A DNA stretch of 52,396 bases, from the NCBI RefSeq assembly GCF_003946515.1, contig NZ_RHOM01000018.1, forward strand, positions 1 to 52,396, written 5' to 3'. The notes beneath the pieces were generated by a model that saw only the letters and a list, made by a program, of their open reading frames with translations, was not told the DNA's origin and ran no database searches. This stretch comes from Companilactobacillus zhongbaensis. Lineage in GTDB: Bacteria; Bacillota; Bacilli; Lactobacillales; Lactobacillaceae. Both the position numbers and the translations under genes were made by a program. This document shows positions 1-8,567 of the stretch, piece after piece (the first letter of the stretch is position 1; each line of letters opens with the position of its first letter).

Positions 1-89
1 TCAGAATGCTTAAATTAATGAACCGCCGTATACGGACCCGTACGGACGGTGGTGTGAGAGGTCGGTAGCCTAGCTACCTCCTACTCGAT
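1..89 (+). mobile_element. 3' end of a group II intron (domains V and VI)
   Basis: The first 89 bases match the 3' end of a bacterial group II intron. ACCGCCGT (22-29) pairs with ACGGTGGT to form the domain V stem, and the usual GTGAGAGG follows. A small domain VI stem (GGTAG/CTACC) then leads to a ...CTACTCGAT end. The reverse transcriptase and the 5' part lie outside the window. The sequence just after the presumed 3' splice site is the right half of repeat R1, so the intron sits inside that structured repeat. Class C introns are known to insert at stem-loops, which fits, but I assign the class only tentatively. Confidence 0.72.
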
Positions 90-230
90 CGGCTGAGGGC
101 TGTATCCCCGGGCCCCTCCGCCTAGGGTAGTGCAATCCCCCCTTTGTTTGGTGGGGAAGTAGGTGCTTCCTAGATTTATGCGCAAGATTTTCTTTGGTTG
201 ATTACTGAGCTGCTTCTCGGTGCGCGGGAC
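90..230 (+). repeat. Structured repeat R1, right half only (A subtype)
   Basis: From about 90 the sequence matches the right end of R3 and the reverse complement of R4: GCTGAGGGCTGTATCC, CCGGGCCCCTCCG, then a pyrimidine-rich run and GGTGGGG. The partner strand of the outer stem is missing because the group II intron lies immediately upstream. The similarity to R3 fades after about 160. The orientation is +, and the DNA to the right is T/G-rich on the + strand. Confidence 0.7.
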
Positions 231-322
231 TAAAGCTCCGCTTATTTTGTTTCCTGACGTACCTTTGTTGTGCAATCTTTTCTTTCTTTTCTTGTTGGAT
301 AAGAGTTGATACTTTTTTTCTT

Positions 323-513
323 CTCTTGCTTTCGCTTCTTGCTTGCGTGCTTGGTTCCCTCGCACTCTCGCCTGGTTCTGGTATTTGTTTTTTTGGTTAT
401 ATTGTTTGTTTGATCTTTTCTGTTTTGATTGTTTTGATTGAGGTTGATTTTGTTTTTTTATCTCTTGCCTTCGCTTTCTTGCTCGTTTGCTCGATTCTCT
501 CGCACTCTCGCCT
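323..513 (+). repeat. Two copies of a CTCGCACTCTCGCC-ending motif
   Basis: Two similar stretches, about 323-372 and 461-513, run TTGC..TCGCTTTCTTGC through TTCCCTCGCACTCTCGCC. A third copy is at 15262-15294, at a similar distance (about 200 bases) downstream of repeat R3. The rest of 231-632 is T-rich, with no gene I can support. The reading frames found there lack ribosome sites and look like by-products of the base bias. Confidence 0.6.
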
Positions 514-632
514 TTAGGGGTGTCGCTTTTTTGGCTTTTTTTATTTTTTGCTGTTCGCTTCTCTTTTATATCGGTGTTTTTTTGTTTATCATATAGAGAG
601 TTTGTTATTCAATGGGAGGTAGGTTTGCGCTT

Positions 633-1424
633 ATGGCTGAGGTTTTTGATGGGGCTGCTGAGATTCGGAAGGTTTTGGATCTTTTTAAGATTGATTATGC
701 ACAGGATCAGACTTTTGATGGGCTTCGTTATGGGCCTTTGGATGCTTTGTTGCCGGTTGAGTTTTCGTTTTCTGTTCAGGGGCGGGAGCTGTTTGTTTTG
801 TTTTTGACTGATGAGTTTGCTAGTGATCAGTTGGAGAAGCTGCTTAGTTTTTCTGAGGGGCATGGGAATTCATTGCTGGTGATCGACTCTCGTGATGGTG
901 GTCGGATCCAGGAGGTTGTTTCTCGGTTTATTGATGATGCTCGAGCTGGTAAGGTTGAGGTTGCTGAGGATTATGCTGATTATTCTCGTGGTTACTTTTT
1001 TGCTTCTGTTGATGCTTCTCAGAAGCCAGCCAGTGCTCCTGTTAAAAAAATTGATTCTGATGATCGGCAGAAATTGCTGTTGGAAAATTTGGAATTGAAG
1101 CGGCAAGTTCGCGGTTATGAGGCTGCTTTGGCTGATTTTTCGGCACAAGTTAGTGAGCTTTCTGATTTAGTTTTGGCTAATAGTCAGAAGATCGTAGCGT
1201 TACAATCCGGTGATTTTTCAGCTAAATTTGATGGAGAATTCCGGTTGCATGGCTCTAAGTATGGTCATCTGACTGATTCTGCTAAGCGTTTAGTCTTTGT
1301 CGTTACTAAGAACTTGAATTGTAACTGGACTGAGATCCAACGGTACTTTAAAGACAATTATGATGAGTCGGTTTCGATCAGTTCGATCAAACGGATCTAT
1401 CGCCAAAATACGGATGAAAAATAA
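633..1424 (+). CDS. Degenerate paralog of the downstream PD-(D/E)XK nuclease-like protein
   Basis: This encodes a soluble protein of 263 residues with no recognised function. The start at 633 is chosen because GGGAGG (614-619) would overlap an ATG at 612. The N-terminal 120 residues align with the next gene (LLPVEF against LLPVDF, LLVID against LLIIH). The acidic residue and the E-Y-N-G-x-Q-H segment of the paralog are replaced by hydrophobic residues around 54-60, so nuclease activity is unlikely. A predicted helical or coiled-coil segment at about 145-190 leads to a C-terminal module (FDGEFR ... LTDSAKR ... NW) shared by both genes. The first 450 bases are very T/G-rich at third positions and this fades toward the 3' end, consistent with the halo of R1. 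The role may be regulatory or structural beside the paralog. Confidence 0.75.
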   Translation: MAEVFDGAAEIRKVLDLFKIDYAQDQTFDGLRYGPLDALLPVEFSFSVQGRELFVLFLTDEFASDQLEKLLSFSEGHGNSLLVIDSRDGGRIQEVVSRFIDDARAGKVEVAEDYADYSRGYFFASVDASQKPASAPVKKIDSDDRQKLLLENLELKRQVRGYEAALADFSAQVSELSDLVLANSQKIVALQSGDFSAKFDGEFRLHGSKYGHLTDSAKRLVFVVTKNLNCNWTEIQRYFKDNYDESVSISSIKRIYRQNTDEK

Positions 1425-1529
1425 TATATTTCGTCAATTATATAAATAAAGCTGTTCAAACGTTTTCTAATGGTTTTTGTTCATTATTATAGTTAAAATC
1501 AAGATAAATAATGAATGTGGAGGCGTGTT

Positions 1530-2462
1530 ATGTCAGATAGTTCAAAAGGCGAAGAAGCGGTTAATGATTTTTTAAAAGCGAAGAATGTTCTTTTTGAACG
1601 TGAACAGACTTTCCCAGAATTGAGATCTCCTGCCGACAAATCACTGTTACCAGTGGATTTTGCCATTAATATTAATGGTGCAGTTGGCATTATCGAATAC
1701 AATGGCAGCCAACATTATAATCCAGTGGGTAATTCCCCTGAAGCAGCTGACGCTTGGATTCGTTTGTCAAAAAATGGATCAAGTAGATTAAATTTTTCAA
1801 AAAAGCGAAATATTCCTTTGCTGATAATTCACTATAAAGACTTCAATCGGATCCATGAAATTGTGGGTAACTTTTTAAAAGACATGCAAAAGAAGACTAA
1901 AAATAAGACGGTGAAATACACGGGACACTCTAAGGGATTTTTTACAGGATATCCTTACCAAACTTTTGAAAATGCGACTAATGTGGTTAAAACCAAGCCT
2001 TTTGAGCTGATCCGCGATGAAAAACACGATGTTTTTCAACTGCCTGATGATGCCGTGATCACTTCGAAAACTTACTTGAATAAATTGCAGAGCTATCATG
2101 ATCTTCGCGAGCAAACGAAGCAAAAGTTCCAAGCAGCCGTTGCCGATTTGGTAGTGCGCGTTAACGAATTGCAAAGCGCCAATCAAGATTTGGAGCAGAC
2201 TATCAATGAGTTGAGAATGCAGTTACATGAACAAGATAAGATTATTACTAGTCATAATGTCGTCACTTTTGACGGAGAATTTCGGATCTCGCCGTCGAGT
2301 CGAAGCCAACTGACAGACGATGCCCGCAATTTCATTAAACGTTTATCGCATCGATTCGACAACGATTGGAACAAAGTACGCAGTTTCATCGGTGACAATT
2401 ATCAAGAGAAAATTTCGGTGAAAACTATCAAAAAAGTTTGTGCCACTCCGGAAGAAATTTAA
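1530..2462 (+). CDS. Putative PD-(D/E)XK nuclease-like protein with C-terminal shared module
   Basis: The product has 310 residues. The start at 1530 is set by GGAGG at 1519-1523. Residues 7-75 look like the VSR/homing-endonuclease branch of the PD-(D/E)XK fold: an early Glu in helix 1, LLPVDF with Asp43, GIIEYNGSQHY with Glu56 and Gln61-His62, and a later LLIIHY strand. A coiled-coil-like helix (about 190-235) joins this to a 65-residue C-terminal module, FDGEFRI to VKTIKKVC, that is also present in the upstream gene. Base composition is ordinary here, unlike the upstream paralog. The genes are 105 bases apart and may be cotranscribed. The substrate is unknown. The fold call rests on motif reading only. 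Confidence 0.72.
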   Translation: MSDSSKGEEAVNDFLKAKNVLFEREQTFPELRSPADKSLLPVDFAININGAVGIIEYNGSQHYNPVGNSPEAADAWIRLSKNGSSRLNFSKKRNIPLLIIHYKDFNRIHEIVGNFLKDMQKKTKNKTVKYTGHSKGFFTGYPYQTFENATNVVKTKPFELIRDEKHDVFQLPDDAVITSKTYLNKLQSYHDLREQTKQKFQAAVADLVVRVNELQSANQDLEQTINELRMQLHEQDKIITSHNVVTFDGEFRISPSSRSQLTDDARNFIKRLSHRFDNDWNKVRSFIGDNYQEKISVKTIKKVCATPEEI

Positions 2463-2548
2463 AAAAATTCAAATTTTTTTAATTGCAATGAACCCGCTTA
2501 TTTTAGGGATTTGTTTTCAGAAAATTAAAATTAAATGAAAAAAGCAGC

Positions 2549-2577
2549 TTGACTTTAAAAACGAATGACAGTACTAT
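2549..2577 (+). promoter_or_regulatory. Sigma-A type promoter for the first T-box leader
   Basis: TTGACT at 2549-2554 and TACTAT at 2572-2577 are separated by 17 bases. The position is right for transcription to begin just before the T-box leader. Confidence 0.65.
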
Positions 2578-2589
2578 CCAAGTTAATCA

Positions 2590-2855
2590 AATACTTGTGT
2601 TGACGAGAAGAGTAAAAAGATGATTAAAGTTGGATAGCGACCACCGTCGGTGAAAGGGTGGACTGGAAAGTCTTTTGAAGATGAGCTCTGAGCAAATGCC
2701 GAAAGTGCAAGCTTGAGGCACGTGTGGATCACGATATCATCCCGGGCATGTTTGTGCCTCAGAGGCATAGGTGGTGACATCTATGTAAATTTGGGTGGTA
2801 ACGCGAAAAAAATCGTCCCAGTACAGAATTAATCTGTACTGGGACTTTTTTTGTT
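2590..2855 (+). promoter_or_regulatory. T-box leader, probably methionine-specific
   Basis: The leader has a stem I start (GACGAGAAGAGTA, near 2601), the T-box core TTGGGTGGTAACGCG (about 2791-2805), and a terminator hairpin in which CCCAGTACAG pairs with CTGTACTGGG before a T-run (2816-2852). The likely specifier is ATG in the segment GAAGATGAGC on the 3' side of stem I, which would read uncharged methionine tRNA. That agrees with the sulfur amino acid gene that follows. The specifier assignment is by eye. Confidence 0.85.
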
Positions 2856-2989
2856 TTAAGTATAGAAAGTGTGGCGAGGTTGGTCTGCCAAAAACAACTC
2901 CAAAAAAACCAACAATAAAAATGCGACAACACAATAAATAATTTAATATAAAAGATATAAGCAACAAAAAAACAGAGGGGGAAACCAAA

Positions 2990-4138
2990 ATGTCAGAATT
3001 TGATACAAAGCTAGTTCACGGGAAACCACAAAACGACAACCACACTGGTGCAGTTAATGTACCGATCTACAACTCTTCAACGTACATCTACCCATCAGTT
3101 GAAGCTAAAATTCCATATGATTATTCGAGATCGGGGAATCCAACGAGAAATTATTTGGAAGATCAAGTCGCTGAATTAGAAAATGGTTACCGTGGCTTTG
3201 CCTTTTCTTCTGGATCAGCTGCCATTCACGGGGTATTATCGATTTTTTCACCGGGAGATCACATCATCATCGGTAAGGAAATTTACGGTGGGACCTTTAG
3301 ATTGATCAACGAATTTTTGAAACGTTGGCAACTAGAATTCACCGCAGTTGACACTCAAGATCCAAAGGAAGTTGAAGCAGCAATCCAACCTAACACTAAA
3401 GCGATTTACTTTGAGAGTTTCACTAATCCGCTGTTACATGTGACTAGTGTCAAAGCTACTTCTGAAATCGCAAAAAAGCACAATATTTTAACGATTGTGG
3501 ATAATACTTTTTTGACGCCGTACTTGCAACGACCTTTGGATCTGGGTGCTGATATCGTTTTGCACTCGGCCACAAAATATTTAGGTGGACACTCGGATGT
3601 CATTGCCGGGATCGCGGTCGCCAAAGATGAAAAAATCGCTGACCGGCTTTATTTCAACCAAAACAGTATCGGAGCTGTTTTATCGCCAGAAGATTCCAGT
3701 TTAGTTCGGCGGGGCATCCAAACTTTAGCCGTGCGGATGGATCGACACCTCAGCAATGCTCAAAAAATTGTCGAGTTTTTACAAAGCCGACCTGAAATTT
3801 CAAAAATTTATTATCCTGGCATTCTCGGATCGAGAAATTATGAAATCGCTAAAGAAGAAACTGACGGATTTGGTGGCATCGTTTCCTTCGAATTGAAAGA
3901 TGGACTGGATTCAACCAAATTTGTCGAAGGAACGAAATTGATCCAACTTGCCGTAAGTCTTGGGGCAGTGGAAAGTTTGATCGAGCTCCCTTACAAGATG
4001 ACTCATGCCGAGTTATCGCCGGAAGATCAATTGAAAGCTGGGATCACGCATCAATTAGTCCGCTTGTCCGTCGGCATCGAGGATCCAAAAGATCTGATCA
4101 ACGACTTAGCACAGAGCTTAGATAAATTAGAAAAATAA
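2990..4138 (+). CDS. Cys/Met metabolism PLP-dependent enzyme (cystathionine lyase/synthase type)
   Basis: A fold-type I PLP enzyme of the trans-sulfuration family, 382 residues, the normal length. SRSGNPT (46-52) and VDNTF with Asp171 are the usual cofactor-binding segments, and SATKYLGGHSD contains the PLP Schiff-base Lys196. The family covers cystathionine gamma-synthase, gamma-lyase and beta-lyase, and I cannot separate these by sequence alone. Control by a probable methionine T-box favours a role in making methionine, for example beta-lyase. AGGGGG precedes the ATG. A second T-box leader follows, so this gene is a separate transcription unit from the transporter. Confidence 0.88.
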   Translation: MSEFDTKLVHGKPQNDNHTGAVNVPIYNSSTYIYPSVEAKIPYDYSRSGNPTRNYLEDQVAELENGYRGFAFSSGSAAIHGVLSIFSPGDHIIIGKEIYGGTFRLINEFLKRWQLEFTAVDTQDPKEVEAAIQPNTKAIYFESFTNPLLHVTSVKATSEIAKKHNILTIVDNTFLTPYLQRPLDLGADIVLHSATKYLGGHSDVIAGIAVAKDEKIADRLYFNQNSIGAVLSPEDSSLVRRGIQTLAVRMDRHLSNAQKIVEFLQSRPEISKIYYPGILGSRNYEIAKEETDGFGGIVSFELKDGLDSTKFVEGTKLIQLAVSLGAVESLIELPYKMTHAELSPEDQLKAGITHQLVRLSVGIEDPKDLINDLAQSLDKLEK

Positions 4139-4149
4139 GCATGAATGAG

Positions 4150-4395
4150 TAGATAACTAACAAAGCTACAGAGAGCCGCGTTTGCTGAAAAACGGTGCCG
4201 AGAAGGTTTTCGAATATGGTTCACGCACAACCGTCAATTCGAACAATTAGAGTTGGCCGGGCGTCTCCGTTATCAGACATTAGAAACTTTGGGTTTCTTT
4301 TTGAGGAGCGACTCGTGAGGGTCGCTCGAATTAAAGGTGGTACCACGCGAAAACGTCCTTGATGAAGCAATTCATCTGGGACGTTTTTTATTTTG
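4150..4395 (+). promoter_or_regulatory. Second T-box leader, probably methionine-specific
   Basis: The segment AGAGAGCCGCG is the distal stem I region, GAATATGGTTCACG carries a likely ATG specifier, and AAAGGTGGTACCACGCG (about 4335-4351) is the T-box core. The terminator pairs AACGTCC with GGGACGTT (about 4353-4387) and ends in a T-run. The leader precedes the ABC importer operon, separated from it by the structured element at 4505-4635. Confidence 0.87.
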
Positions 4396-4504
4396 TTTAT
4401 TAAATTGTGTGGGAGATCGGCGAGTGTTGTTTTTGGAATGAGTTTATTGATCGGGCTGGATTTTAGTTTGGTTTTGCGGGGATTTTTTATACCAAACGTT
4501 GCCC

Positions 4505-4635
4505 GATTGATAGTGGAAACGCGTTCCAGGAGGCAGCGGCCTCCGGTTAACAAACTATCAGCAGGCACTGCTTCGCAGCACCTTTGTGCTGATAGTCCGT
4601 TAATCCTCAGCAGCTAACCGCCTCCTTCCACGCTC
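4505..4635 (+). repeat. Structured intergenic element S1 (one copy)
   Basis: A nested structure lies between the T-box terminator and the importer. GGAGGC (4529-4534) pairs with GCCTCC (4620-4625), GGTTA (4545-4549) pairs with TAACC (4615-4619), and ACTATCAGCA (4554-4563) pairs with TGCTGATAGT (4587-4596). TGGAA ACGCG TTCCA at its left end forms a small palindrome and contains GCGTTCCA, a string also found in R2 to R5. Overall it does not align with them. The flanks are T/G-rich on the + strand. Confidence 0.6.
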
Positions 4636-4660
4636 TAAATATATAGGGGGATTTGAGAAT

Positions 4661-5710
4661 ATGAATTTGAAGAAATGGATAGGATTTATCGTTGGTGTAC
4701 TTGCACTAGCTTTTACGTTAACAGGATGTGCCAGCAATAATGCTTCTGGCAATGGTACGGATAAGGAGTATAAATACGGTTCGATCACGATTCCAGCTAA
4801 GGATGGTTCGGTCTGCAATGCTCCTAACTATATTGCTTATGAAAAAGGCTTTTTTAAGAAGAATGGTTTGAAGGCTGAGATCGTTGCTAATCCGCGGGAT
4901 ATTAGTGATTTGGAGGCTGGTTTTGCTAGTGGTAAATACGATGCTCAAAACGGGGACTTCCAATATTTGCCAGCTATTCAAAATGGAGCTCAGATCAAGG
5001 CAGCCGGTGGGATCCATCAAGGTTGTATCAAGCTGTTAGTTACGAAAAATTCCAGTATTAACAGTGTCAAAGACTTGAAAGGCAAGACGATCGGTATTCC
5101 TGCTCAAGGTTCAACGCCACAATACGTGACTTCGATTGCTTTGCAAAATGCCGGTATCGATCCTAAGAAAGATGTTACTTGGAAAGTCTTCAGTACTGAC
5201 TTGTTGGCTAAGGCCGCTGAAAAGGGTCAAGTCGATGCTATTGGTACCGTTGATCCATATGCTTATCAAGCTCAACAAGAAAATGGTTTTAGAGCAATCA
5301 TCGATAATAACAACTCCGATGGTAATCAAAAGATGGCCGACATGGGAATGAAGAAAAATGGTTCTTGCTGCTACTTGTACATTTCTAATAAGTTGATCCA
5401 ATCGAATGAACCAAAGGCAAAAGCTATCGTGAAGTCTTACCAACAAGCTGCTGAATGGATCAATAAGCATCCCGAAGAGACAGCTCACATTGAATTGAGC
5501 AAGGGTTACGTTTCTAAAACGAAATTCATCAATGAAGAAAATGTCGCACAGATCTTGAAGGATGAACATTTCGAACTCAATCTTGATCAAGGTAAAGAAG
5601 ACATGAACTACTACATTTCCCAACTTAAAAAAGCTGGCTATTTGAAGAAAGATACCAAAAACTCTGAATTGCTCAAGCAAGCTTATTGGAATCCTAACGA
5701 AGAAAAATAA
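4661..5710 (+). CDS. ABC transporter substrate-binding lipoprotein, first paralog
   Basis: An extracytoplasmic receptor of the NitT/TauT/SsuA-like (NMT1/SBP_bac) type, 349 residues. A signal peptide ends in the lipobox LTGC, with Cys23 as the lipid anchor. The mature protein has the family's NYIAYEKGFFKKNGL segment after the linker. Besides the anchor, it keeps cysteines in SVCNAP, HQGC and SCCYLY that are all shared with the second receptor at 7525, so they are probably functional. It is followed by the permease and ATPase, and the methionine T-box suggests a sulfur compound or methionine precursor as ligand. Codons in the first third favour T and G over those in the paralog (see findings). 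Confidence 0.88.
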   Translation: MNLKKWIGFIVGVLALAFTLTGCASNNASGNGTDKEYKYGSITIPAKDGSVCNAPNYIAYEKGFFKKNGLKAEIVANPRDISDLEAGFASGKYDAQNGDFQYLPAIQNGAQIKAAGGIHQGCIKLLVTKNSSINSVKDLKGKTIGIPAQGSTPQYVTSIALQNAGIDPKKDVTWKVFSTDLLAKAAEKGQVDAIGTVDPYAYQAQQENGFRAIIDNNNSDGNQKMADMGMKKNGSCCYLYISNKLIQSNEPKAKAIVKSYQQAAEWINKHPEETAHIELSKGYVSKTKFINEENVAQILKDEHFELNLDQGKEDMNYYISQLKKAGYLKKDTKNSELLKQAYWNPNEEK

Positions 5711-5724
5711 ATGGGGGAAAACAT

Positions 5725-6744
5725 ATGTTGGAATCCGTCACGGCATCACACAAAGTGCCTACAAAATTAGTAAAAAAATCGACTAGCCAAACGAAATATT
5801 GGAAACCGTATCAAACTCGCTGGAATTTGATCAGTTTGTTAACGTTAGTCGTAGCTTTTTTGGAAAACTTATTAGTTCCAGCTCAAGAATTAGTCAATAA
5901 CGTAACTTATCGCTGGTTTTTGGTCGCTTACTTCGCCTATTTAACGATCGTCTACGTGGCTGGAGCAGTCGTTCACGGCAAAGTCCGCTTGTATAGTGGT
6001 CATTTTGCTCAATTGAATGCCTCAATTGGAATATTATTAGTGATCCAAGATCTTTTGACGGAAAAATATGCCAACATTCAACAACCTTTTTTCGTCAGTT
6101 TCGCCCAGATCCTCGATCAAATGAAGACCGATCACGCCTTATTGCTCGCTTCAACTTGGTCGTCACTAGGTTTGTGGCTAGTCAGTTTCGTTATTGGAAC
6201 GATCATCGGGATCGCCCTCGGTCTATTCATGGGTAGATATCGTCAGTTCAACTACTGGGCTTTTCCATATTTGAAGGTCATCGGTATTATCCCAGCCGCT
6301 ACTTGGATGCCACTGACGATGGTGATTTTTCCGACGAGTTATTTAGCCGAAATTTTCTTGATTGCTTTTTCCGTCTGGTTCCCAGTCGCCTTCATGACGA
6401 TCGGCGGCGTGCAAAGCATCTCAAAAGACTACTTTGAGTCGGCCAAAACTCTGGGATTCAGTGAGTCGCAGATCTTGAAAAAAGTCGTGATCCCTGGAGC
6501 CTTGCCGAACATCTTCATCGGAATTTTTACCGCTATGGGCTTGTCATTTACCATGCTTGTAATTTCCGAAATGATCGGGGCCAAAGTGGGACTCGGTTGG
6601 TATATCAACTGGGCTAAAGGTGTTGGTAATTATACGCAAGTATATGCAGCTATCGTCATCATGGCCATTTTGTTCTCAGTGATTTTTTCATTATTAAATA
6701 AATTTCAAGAATACGCCTTACGTTGGCGTGAAAAAACTAATTAG
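5725..6744 (+). CDS. ABC transporter permease, NitT/TauT type with N-terminal extension
   Basis: An integral membrane subunit of 339 residues. The C-terminal 230 residues are a BPD_transp_1 domain with an EAA loop (ESAKTLGFSESQILKKVVIPG) that contacts the ATPase. The family is usually about 250-270 residues. Here an N-terminal extension of about 100 residues adds two or three hydrophobic segments (around 32-50, 62-82 and 92-108). GGGGG lies just before the ATG, and the gene is 14 bases after the receptor, so it is clearly in the same operon. Confidence 0.88.
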   Translation: MLESVTASHKVPTKLVKKSTSQTKYWKPYQTRWNLISLLTLVVAFLENLLVPAQELVNNVTYRWFLVAYFAYLTIVYVAGAVVHGKVRLYSGHFAQLNASIGILLVIQDLLTEKYANIQQPFFVSFAQILDQMKTDHALLLASTWSSLGLWLVSFVIGTIIGIALGLFMGRYRQFNYWAFPYLKVIGIIPAATWMPLTMVIFPTSYLAEIFLIAFSVWFPVAFMTIGGVQSISKDYFESAKTLGFSESQILKKVVIPGALPNIFIGIFTAMGLSFTMLVISEMIGAKVGLGWYINWAKGVGNYTQVYAAIVIMAILFSVIFSLLNKFQEYALRWREKTN

Positions 6745-6756
6745 GGGGTCGTTTCG

Positions 6757-7500
6757 ATGGTGCAATTAGCAGTTGAAAATGTTGATCGTGTTCTCGACGA
6801 CAACAACGGACAAAAGATCAATGTGTTAGAAGATATCAATTTAAACGTCGGATCCGGCGAATTTATTTCCATCATCGGACCGTCCGGCTGTGGCAAGACG
6901 ACTTTGTTGCGACTGATCTCGGGGTTAGATACTCCGGAAAAAGGAAGGGTCGAAGTTGACGGCAATGTCATCGACCAACCTGACGTTTCCAGAGGCTACG
7001 TTTTTCAACACGGCAGTTTGTTTCCTTGGGAAACGATCAAGGACAACATCAGTTCCGGATTGAAAGCCACCAACGGGCGCAACTACGATAAAAAATTAGT
7101 CGATCACTACATTGAGCTAATGGGATTAAAAGGTTTTGAAAATGCCTATCCTCATCAAGTTTCTGGTGGTATGGCTCAAAGAGCTGCACTAGCTCGTTCG
7201 ATCGTCTTGAATCCAGAATTATTGTTGCTCGATGAACCAATGGGAGCTTTGGATGCCTTCACACGTGCTGACGTCCAAGATGTCATCCAGCGTGTTTGGA
7301 AACAGACTAAAACGACCATGATCTTAGTAACGCACGATATCGACGAAGCAATTTATTTAGGAACGCGGATCGTAGTAATGACACCACGTCCCGGACGCAT
7401 CAAGGAGATCGTCGATAATCCCTTGGAATTTCCACGGAAGAGAACTAGCGATGAGTTCTTACAGTTCAGACGGCAGATCCAAGATAAACTCAATTTTTAA
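6757..7500 (+). CDS. ABC transporter ATP-binding protein, SsuB/TauB type
   Basis: A 247-residue nucleotide-binding subunit. Walker A is GPSGCGKTT (41-49), the Q-loop lies in VFQHGSLFPW, the signature is SGGMAQ (136-141), Walker B is LLLLDEP and the H-loop is THD. It energises the permease encoded just upstream. It lies 12 bases after that gene and 24 before the second receptor. Confidence 0.93.
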   Translation: MVQLAVENVDRVLDDNNGQKINVLEDINLNVGSGEFISIIGPSGCGKTTLLRLISGLDTPEKGRVEVDGNVIDQPDVSRGYVFQHGSLFPWETIKDNISSGLKATNGRNYDKKLVDHYIELMGLKGFENAYPHQVSGGMAQRAALARSIVLNPELLLLDEPMGALDAFTRADVQDVIQRVWKQTKTTMILVTHDIDEAIYLGTRIVVMTPRPGRIKEIVDNPLEFPRKRTSDEFLQFRRQIQDKLNF

Positions 7501-7524
7501 TCTATCGTATCAGGGGTGAACGAA

Positions 7525-8553
7525 GTGAAAAAACGTTATTTAATCAGCTTTTTAGGGGTAGTGTTTTTCGCCTTTTTGATCACTGGCTGCAGCAATAAGA
7601 AGAGCTCAGCTAGTCAAGCGGGTTACGCGAACGGCACGATCACCATTCCCGCTAAGAATGGTTCGATCTGTGGAGCTCCCAACTATATTGCTTATGAAAA
7701 AGGCTTTTTTAAAAAAAATGGTTTGAAAGCTAGCTTAGTTGCCAAGCCAACTAATATTTCTGACTTGGAAGCCGGCTTTGCCAGTGGCAAATATGACGCC
7801 TTAAACGGCGACTTCCAATATTTGCCAGCCATTCAAAATGGGGCTCAGATCCAAGCGGCCGGCGGGATCCATCAAGGCTGTGTCCAAGTCTTGGTACCAA
7901 ACGATTCACCAATCAAGTCGGTCAAGGACTTGAAAGGTAAGACGATCGCCACACCGGGCCAAGGTTCAACGCCGCAGTTTGTCGCTTCGATTGCCTTGCA
8001 AAATTCCGGGATCGATCCTAAAAATGGCGTAACTTGGAAGACTTACGATTCCGATGTCTTGTCCACGGCTGCCGAAAAAGGCCAAGTGGATGCCATCGGA
8101 ACAGTTGATCCATACGCCTATCAAGCCATCAAGGAAAAGAATTTCCGGATCATTATCGACAACAACAATCATGAAGGTAGCACCAAGATGGATAAGATGG
8201 GCATGAAAAAGGATGCTTCATGTTGCTACTTGTACTTATCCGATAAGTTGACAAAGCAAAATCCTAAGAAGGCCAAGGCCATCGTCAAAGCTTATCAAGA
8301 AGCGGCCGATTGGATCAATCATCATCCTAAGGAAACTGCCTCGATCCTTTTGAAAAAAGATTACGTTTCATCGAGCAAGTTCGTTAACGAAGAAAATGTT
8401 GGCAACTTGATCGCGGACTATCACTTTGGGCTCAAGAAGTCTCAAGGTAAATCAGATGTGAAATTTTATGCACAACAACTAAAGAAAGCCGGCTTTTTAA
8501 AGAGCGACACCAATGTCGATCAATTAGTCGAGCATGCTTATTACGAGAAATAG
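7525..8553 (+). CDS. ABC transporter substrate-binding lipoprotein, second paralog
   Basis: A second receptor of 342 residues, closely related to the one at 4661 along its whole length, with lipobox LITGC and the same extra cysteines. The GTG at 7525 is preferred because AGGGGTG (7512-7518) precedes it at normal spacing and overlaps the GTG at 7516. Two receptors for one permease/ATPase pair suggest two related ligands or dosage. Tandem duplication around the permease genes is the simplest origin. Base composition is balanced here, which makes it a useful control for the first copy. Confidence 0.88.
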   Translation: MKKRYLISFLGVVFFAFLITGCSNKKSSASQAGYANGTITIPAKNGSICGAPNYIAYEKGFFKKNGLKASLVAKPTNISDLEAGFASGKYDALNGDFQYLPAIQNGAQIQAAGGIHQGCVQVLVPNDSPIKSVKDLKGKTIATPGQGSTPQFVASIALQNSGIDPKNGVTWKTYDSDVLSTAAEKGQVDAIGTVDPYAYQAIKEKNFRIIIDNNNHEGSTKMDKMGMKKDASCCYLYLSDKLTKQNPKKAKAIVKAYQEAADWINHHPKETASILLKKDYVSSSKFVNEENVGNLIADYHFGLKKSQGKSDVKFYAQQLKKAGFLKSDTNVDQLVEHAYYEK

Positions 8554-8567
8554 GGGAGTGAAGTCAA

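Noticed and set aside
326-632. Open frames in the T-rich gap before the first gene
   Set aside because: The products are Phe/Leu/Val-rich without ribosome sites, as expected from T/G-rich non-coding DNA. The region is better explained as repeat sequence.
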